DNA of 64,000 nucleotides from Nageia nagi (taxonomy: Eukaryota; Pinophyta), in assembly GCA_050084985.1 (NCBI GenBank), contig JBITNC010000001.1:19716001-19780000 (forward strand), written 5' to 3'. The notes beneath the pieces were generated by a model. It saw only the letters and a list, made by a program, of their open reading frames with translations, had not been told where the DNA came from and searched no databases. Positions 58,831 through 64,000 of the stretch are shown one piece after another; position 1 is the first letter of the stretch, and every line of letters begins with the position of its first letter. Position numbers and translations under genes: made by a program.

Positions 58831-58962
58831 TCTAAGTCTCACACTTTGGAAAGTGATTGGATTGTTGATTTTGGATGCACTAATCACATGTATTTTGAAA
58901 AGAATAATTTTAAAAACTTTCATAAGTATAGAAAATATGCAATTATGATAGGTGATAGTTAA
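58831..58962 (+). pseudogene. RE-9 aspartic protease
   Basis: SDWIVDFGCTNHMYFEKNNF: the copia protease active site, with D-S-G changed to D-F-G. Stops follow. Confidence 0.85.
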
Positions 58963-59224
58963 ATCGTTGAAGTTCAAGGTATTGATAGTGTATTGATATA
59001 AAGGAAGATTCTTTAGAATGTGCTTTATATGCCTAAAATAATTATGAATCTCTTTTTTATAATTCAAATTATAAAAAAAAGTTACTTCTTTGAGTTTAAC
59101 TCACACTCATGGTACATGAAAAATGGTCTTACCACTTTGGTAAAAGGTTTAGTGCAATATGAACTTTACATTATAGATCAATCTCCAAAAAGGTATGCCT
59201 TGCAACTAATATTTTATTCTAGAG

Positions 59225-60183
59225 GTAATCTTTAGCATCATCAATTAGGCTATCTAAACAATAAGAATATTCAAGTCATAAAATATTATGAACTTATGTA
59301 AAGTTTGCTTACAATATCACCTACAATTGGTCTTTGTAAGAAGTGCATTCTAGGTAAAATAAATTGGTAAAAGTTTTCAAAATATAAAAAAACTAGAGAA
59401 ATTCAACCTCTTCAGCTTGTGTATACAAATTTTATGGATCCATTTCCAACTAAGTCACTTAGGAGAGCATATTATGTCTTGACCTTTATTAATAACTTTA
59501 GCAAGATAAAATTTGGTTATCTTATAGAACATAAGAATCAAACCTTTGATAGGTTCAAAGATTTCAAAGCCTTGGTAGAAAATCAATCTAGGTTCAAAAT
59601 CAAGATGTTAAGATTTCATAATGGATGTGAGTATAATAGAAATAAATTCAATAATTATTATACCAAGTATGAAATCAAGAGGTAATTTACTATCCTTTAA
59701 ACTTTTTAGCAAAATGGTGTTACCAAAAGGAAGAATAGAACCATTCACGAAATGGAAAGATGTATGTTGGGATATCTTCTTAGCTTCTTATGGAGTGAAG
59801 CTATAAATATTATAATTTATATCTTAAATAGATATCCTAAGAAAGTAGTTGAAGGTAAAAATCCATGAGGTATGAATATGAAAGAAACCTAACATCTCTC
59901 ACTTAGGGTATTTGGTTGTGATGTTTATACCTATGTTGTTCTTGAGAAAAGAAAGAAGCTTGATAAGAGATCTAAAAAGTGTATCTTTATGAGTTATGAT
60001 AATAAATATAGATGCTATAGGATATACCAACCTTATTCCCATGTAGTATTTATGTCAAAGGGTGTAAAGTTCAATGAACTACCTGAAGAGTCTTCTTATT
60101 ATGAGAACCTTGATGAGGGTGATGATTCTTTTATTGCTCCTAACTGGTTGGATGTTAGTGTGGATTTGTCATCTACTAAATAA
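59225..60183 (+). pseudogene. RE-9 integrase
   Basis: Pre-integrase HHQLGYLNNKNIQ and CKKCILGK (zinc ligands partly kept), then the core 59419-59685 (YYVLTFINNFSKIKFGYLIE), NRTIHEMERCMLGYLLSFLW, RVFGCDVYTYVVLEKRKKLD and CIFMSYDNKYRCYRIYQP. The first catalytic Asp region reads YTNFMDP, so D appears changed to N. The part after 59989 is the integrase C-terminus of copia type, with an acidic tail. Confidence 0.88.
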
Positions 60184-60429
60184 AACTCTTCAACACAAAG
60201 TATAACAAGGGGGATTATCATAAATAAATCCTTATTTAATAAAATTGATTGCAATAATGAACCCTCATCCTACAAAGAAGCTTCAAAGCATGAGTGCTAG
60301 ATGAATGCAATGAATATGGTTATGAGGATCTAATAAAAAATCAAACTTGAAATTTGATTTTTTATCCTATGAATGCAATGTGATTAGAAATAAATAGATT
60401 TATAATATCAATATAACTCATTTGGAGAG

Positions 60430-61190
60430 ATTCAAAAATACAAAGCAAGGTTAGTAGCTAAGGTTTTCATTCAAAAATATAGAGTTGATTATGAGAAAAC
60501 CTTTGCTTTAGTGGCAAAGATGCCTATTGTCAAAGTAATCCTTGCTCTTTTAGTAGTTTAAAAATAGAAATTTTTACAACTTGATGTTAAAAGTGCTTTT
60601 CTCAGTAGTGACTTAAATGTGAAAATCTACATAAATCAACCATAAGGGTTTGTTGTTAAAGGTAAGAATCTTTTGTGTACAAGTTAAAGAAGTCTGTATA
60701 GAATTAAGCAATCACTAAGGTCCTAGTACAAAAATATTTTAAGATACTTTGAGGACAATGGATTTTTTAAATGCTTCTCTAACATAAATATTTATGTGCT
60801 TAAGTAAGAACAACACTTACCTTGATTCTTCTCTATGTGGATGATCTGTTGAATACAGAGAATAATATGGTCCCCATACAAGACTGCATATCTAAACTTA
60901 AGGTAACATTTGAAATGAATAATCTTGGTCTATTGCACTACTATATTGGTATATAAATGTACCAATATAAATATTATACCTACCTTAGTCAATCCAAGTA
61001 TATCTCATATATCTTGCAAAAAATTGAAATGGAAGAGTGCAAGCATGTTGCAATCCTAGTCTCTCTTAGAATCACTTTATCTCTTAGTTCTAACTCTCAG
61101 TTGGCAGATGTTATGGCTTACAGACAATTAATTGGTAGTATTATTTCTTTAACTATCTCTAGGCTAAATATTGCCTTTGCATGAATTTGA
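60430..61190 (+). pseudogene. RE-9 reverse transcriptase
   Basis: DYEKTFALVAKMPIVKVILA, QLDVKSAFLSSDLNVKIYIN, and the catalytic YVDD intact at 60834-60845 (ILLYVDDLLN). Then MEECKHVAILVSLRITLSL and ADVMAYRQLIGSIISLT. Single-base stops and two frameshifts. Confidence 0.9.
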
Positions 61191-61379
61191 TGGTTCACTT
61201 TATGTAAAAGCTATATGTTGAGCACTTCAATGTTGTTAAACAAATTTTGAGGTATGTTACATGTACTAAAGATCTTGATCTCAAGTATGACAAGTTGCCT
61301 TCATTTTTTCTCTCAGGATTCTTAGATTTTGACTATGTGGGAGATAGATATGATAAAAAATAAACCTCTACTTATGTGT

Positions 61380-61740
61380 TTAGCATTGCTTTAGGTGCTA
61401 TCTCTTGGGTATCCAAGAATTAGCCTACTACTACTCTCTTGACCATTGACATTGAATATCATGCAATGTTAGTTGCAGCCTTGGAAGCCATTTGGTTAAG
61501 GTATCTTAAGAAAGAAATAGGGTATGAGCAAGTTCATCCATCATAAATTTCTTTAGATAATCAGTCAGCTATTGCTTTTGCAAAGAATCCTATTTTCCAT
61601 CAGATAATAAAGCATGTAGAAATCCAAGCTCACTTCATCAAAGAGAAGGTTCTAAATGGTCTTCTACACTTGCAGTATTGTCCATCAATTCTAAACTCTA
61701 CTGATTTATTCACCAAGCCCCTTTTTAAAGCTTAATTTTG
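61380..61740 (+). pseudogene. RE-9 RNase H
   Basis: EYHAMLVAALEAIWLRYLKK, SLDNQSAIAFAKNPIFH, HVEIQAHFIKEKVLNGLLH and TDLFTKPLFKA, the standard end of copia pol. Confidence 0.92.
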
Positions 61741-62798
61741 TAAGCTTAGAGAGTTTATTAGATTGGTAAATATGCCCTCAAAAAGAGAGTAAATGTTGAA
61801 TTCTTATTGAATCCATTGAATTTTTTTTTTCTTAATAAAGTTTTAAAACTTTTGTTTGGTTTGTATACTTTATTTATAAATTCTTCTATTTGGTAACTAT
61901 AAGTATGGGCTTGGAATCTTAGTGATGAATTATAATGTACCTCAAATCCAAGCACAATTGTATCAGGAAAAGTTCTTGATGCAACAACTATAGCTATGTT
62001 CATATGATTTGTCTCTCCTGATTTATTCACTAGCCACTTTAGAAATTTAGTTGTGTACATTTTGAAAGTTTTTTATAGTGGGAATTTTTCTTCAAGGGGG
62101 AGTGAAGGTTGAATTCATATTTTTGATGACAAATTCATCCTTAAGAGGATATTTTTTGCTGTATAGTATTGATCTAAATGTATATCTTTATGGTTAGTTC
62201 ACTCTTTGTAAGGAACTCATGGTATTTTATTATCACTATGTGAAAATTAGTATGTGTTTGTTAACACTATTTGGCTATCCATATGTGAGTAACTTTTATA
62301 TACACATATACATTTTTGTTGTTGATCAACATATGTTTCTATATACAACATATGACTATAAGTATTGGCTTGACATCTTCATGATGACTTATAGTACATC
62401 ATTGATCAATTTATAGATGGAATTACTTAGTTCATTTATCTTATGATTGATATAAATGTTATATGATGCATATAACTAATCTTATTTATGAACTACTTGT
62501 AGCTTGCATATTTCATCTTGAGAGTGCATGTTACTTATTTCATGTGGGCAGGCTCATGGAGGCTCATATGTCAACTCAAAATTGATCGAATATACTTATA
62601 GTGAAATTGGTTATGGTTAATGATTGTATTGTAAACTATTTTATCGAATGGTATTGTAGTGAATATCAAACTAAGATCTTGCTTATTTCTCAATGATGTA
62701 AAAGTTCTCATCTTCATTTGTATCTCTTTGGAGAAGAACTCTCTTACTCTATTTTTTCTCTTCTCTACACTCTATCCCAATATTATATTAAAAGGAAG
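61741..62798 (+). other. RE-9 3' non-coding region and polypurine tract
   Basis: About 1 kb. Contains a rough duplication (GTAAATGTTGAATTCTTATT near 61790; GTGAAGGTTGAATTCATATT near 62102). The last part is shared with RE-8. The PPT is AAAAGGAAG at 62790-62798, right before the LTR. Confidence 0.7.
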
Positions 62799-63237
62799 TG
62801 TTAAAATTTGTAATGTAATATTGTGTAATATTTTTTCTTAATATAAATTCACTTAATAGTTAAAGTATCATTAGATACCTCAAAGTATAAAAGGAATAAA
62901 AATAGGTAAAGAATTAAAAATAAAAAAATGATTAATTATAGAGTGGGTTTATTCTTATAAAAAAAGAAGAACCCTCCCCTTCTCTAGTTACACAATTGTA
63001 ATGCAAGCTTTGTTATAAGTTTAAAGTGTGAGAAAGAGAAGAGATTTTGTAAGAAAGGTCCTTGAGAATAAGAAGATCTTAGTTAGTGGATGTACTTCCA
63101 AGAAGGGAGGAACCACTTTATATATTGTGTTATTTATGTGATTATCTTTAGTTATTATACTATTGTGTTGATATTAAAAGTGCCTTCTTGAGATCTTGGG
63201 AGATTAGAAGTTAATTTAGAAAGGGTTAAATTCTTCA
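62799..63237 (+). repeat. RE-9 3' LTR
   Basis: 439 bp, TGTTAAAATTTG..TTCTTCA, followed by the AGTAC duplication. Confidence 0.93.
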
Positions 63238-63242
63238 AGTAC

Positions 63243-63440
63243 TACGCATGATTTCATCAAAATGAACCTTCTCTTTAGAAACTCTAGGTTGTTCTTTAGC
63301 CAAAAATATCTTTGGAACATAGGCAAAGTAAGTCCTAGTTTTATCATTTTGGTAAGTAACTACCGTAACATCATTAGGTAAATGAAGAAAGAGTAGTGCA
63401 AATAGATCCATGAATCTCTAAACTAGGGTTCCCTAGGTTA
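63243..63440 (-). pseudogene. RE-7 gag, N-terminal part
   Basis: Minus-strand reading NDVTVVTYQNDKTRTYFAYV, then PKIFLAKEQPRVSKEKVHF and DEIMR, up to the RE-9 insertion. The start is not certain. Confidence 0.55.
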
Positions 63441-64000
63441 GGTGTGTAAGATCTTTTGGGTTCATAAAAAATGTAGTCCTAAAATTATGTTAATAATAAT
63501 ATAAACAAATATATAGGTACATAAGATGACATTTATTCAAATATATTGATAAATAAATGAAAAATGTGTATCTAATGATAAGGCAATCCTCAAGGTATGA
63601 CAAGGGAATAAAAAGGATTAGATTGGATAAGAGATATAATTAATGGTGATAAAGAATCATGCAAACCAACATTTGTTGCCTCTTTACTCTATCTCTCTAG
63701 ATCATAAAGAATCATGAAATGAGAAATGTATGAGTGGTAGGGTGAAGATGATTTAAAACTTGTAGAATCAAGTTGCATGTAAAAGATAACATGTAACAAA
63801 TGAATAAATTTAATGTTTCAGGTTTAAATTCCATCTGATGGTCTAATTCCCTCCAACAACTACTATCTACCTACCATACACCTATCAAATTTAATTATAT
63901 TGTAGATATATTATTGAGATATTAATTCTCAAATATTAGAACTTAATGTGATATATCTAATTTTGTACTCCAGAATGGATGCCCATTCTTCTTTGACTAT
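63441..64000. other. Right window end, upstream of RE-7 gag
   Basis: AT-rich, no gene seen. Expected to be the RE-7 leader or LTR. No partner in the window. Confidence 0.4.

Larger units (their letters stand above)
55299..63237 (+). mobile_element. RE-9: degenerate Ty1/copia element
   Basis: 7.94 kb, plus strand, in RE-7. LTRs of 471 and 439 bp, perfect iMet PBS, a 2.1-kb non-coding leader, gag, then protease, integrase, RT and RNase H in that order. Integrase before RT is diagnostic of copia. About 1 kb of non-coding sequence precedes the 3' LTR. All frames are broken. Confidence 0.93.
49545..64000 (-). mobile_element. RE-7: gypsy-type gag remnant split by RE-8 and RE-9
   Basis: Minus-strand coding remnant in pieces 63440-63243, 55298-55201 and 51026-49545; RE-8 and RE-9 fill the gaps. 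Only gag is present; nothing left of 49545 continues it, so it is truncated. Its upstream flank (63441-64000) may be leader or LTR, but no second copy is in the window. Confidence 0.65.

Overview
The window is nuclear plant DNA made almost entirely of nested LTR retrotransposons. It is strongly AT-rich. Primer-binding sites match plant initiator-Met tRNA (plus one tRNA-Trp). It contains chromodomain Ty3/gypsy elements, a copia element, a plant-mobile-domain (PMD) gene with two introns, and very heavy TE nesting. I see no intact host gene, tRNA, rRNA or bacterial feature. A large-genome land plant, possibly a gymnosperm, is my inference; the clade is not proven by the sequence.

Layout (RE-n are my names). 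1-13965: minus-strand Ty3/gypsy RE-2, left LTR cut by the window edge, split by plus-strand RE-1 (457-8694), which has LTRs of 4.2 kb and 3.2 kb around only ~0.84 kb of interior. 13966-28696: decayed plus-strand reading frames of unknown family, P1 (16018-22760), P2 (23100-26460) and the start of P3. P1 is split by the very young minus-strand RE-3 (18433-21465). 28697-45889: minus-strand chromodomain gypsy RE-4, inserted in P3, with RE-5 (29053-36710) in its 3' LTR and a full-length gypsy RE-6 (38643-44581) in its gag. 45895-48160: rest of P3. 49545-64000: minus-strand gag remnant RE-7 split by two related plus-strand elements, the non-coding RE-8 (51032-55195) and the copia element RE-9 (55299-63237).

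Most insertions are bounded by TG..CA LTRs and 4/5 or 5/5 matching 5-bp target duplications. Removing RE-3, RE-4, or RE-8 plus RE-9 rejoins the interrupted reading frames, so the nesting order is well supported.

Most notable: (1) RE-3, a 3.0-kb element with LTRs differing at one of 360 positions and an unbroken 748-codon ORF that fuses gag and protease directly to the integrase C-terminus and chromodomain, with no reverse transcriptase, RNase H or integrase core. RE-4 independently shows the same kind of in-frame fusion. (2) RE-5, a gag-only element whose pol position is taken by a three-exon PMD/coiled-coil gene in antisense, with its own TATA box, scattered copies of an ~18-bp palindrome, and nonsense codons that are almost all TAG. 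(3) P1-P3, long frames broken mainly by point nonsense codons, of no family I recognise. (4) RE-1 with its giant LTRs and RE-8 with a GC-rich hairpin minisatellite.
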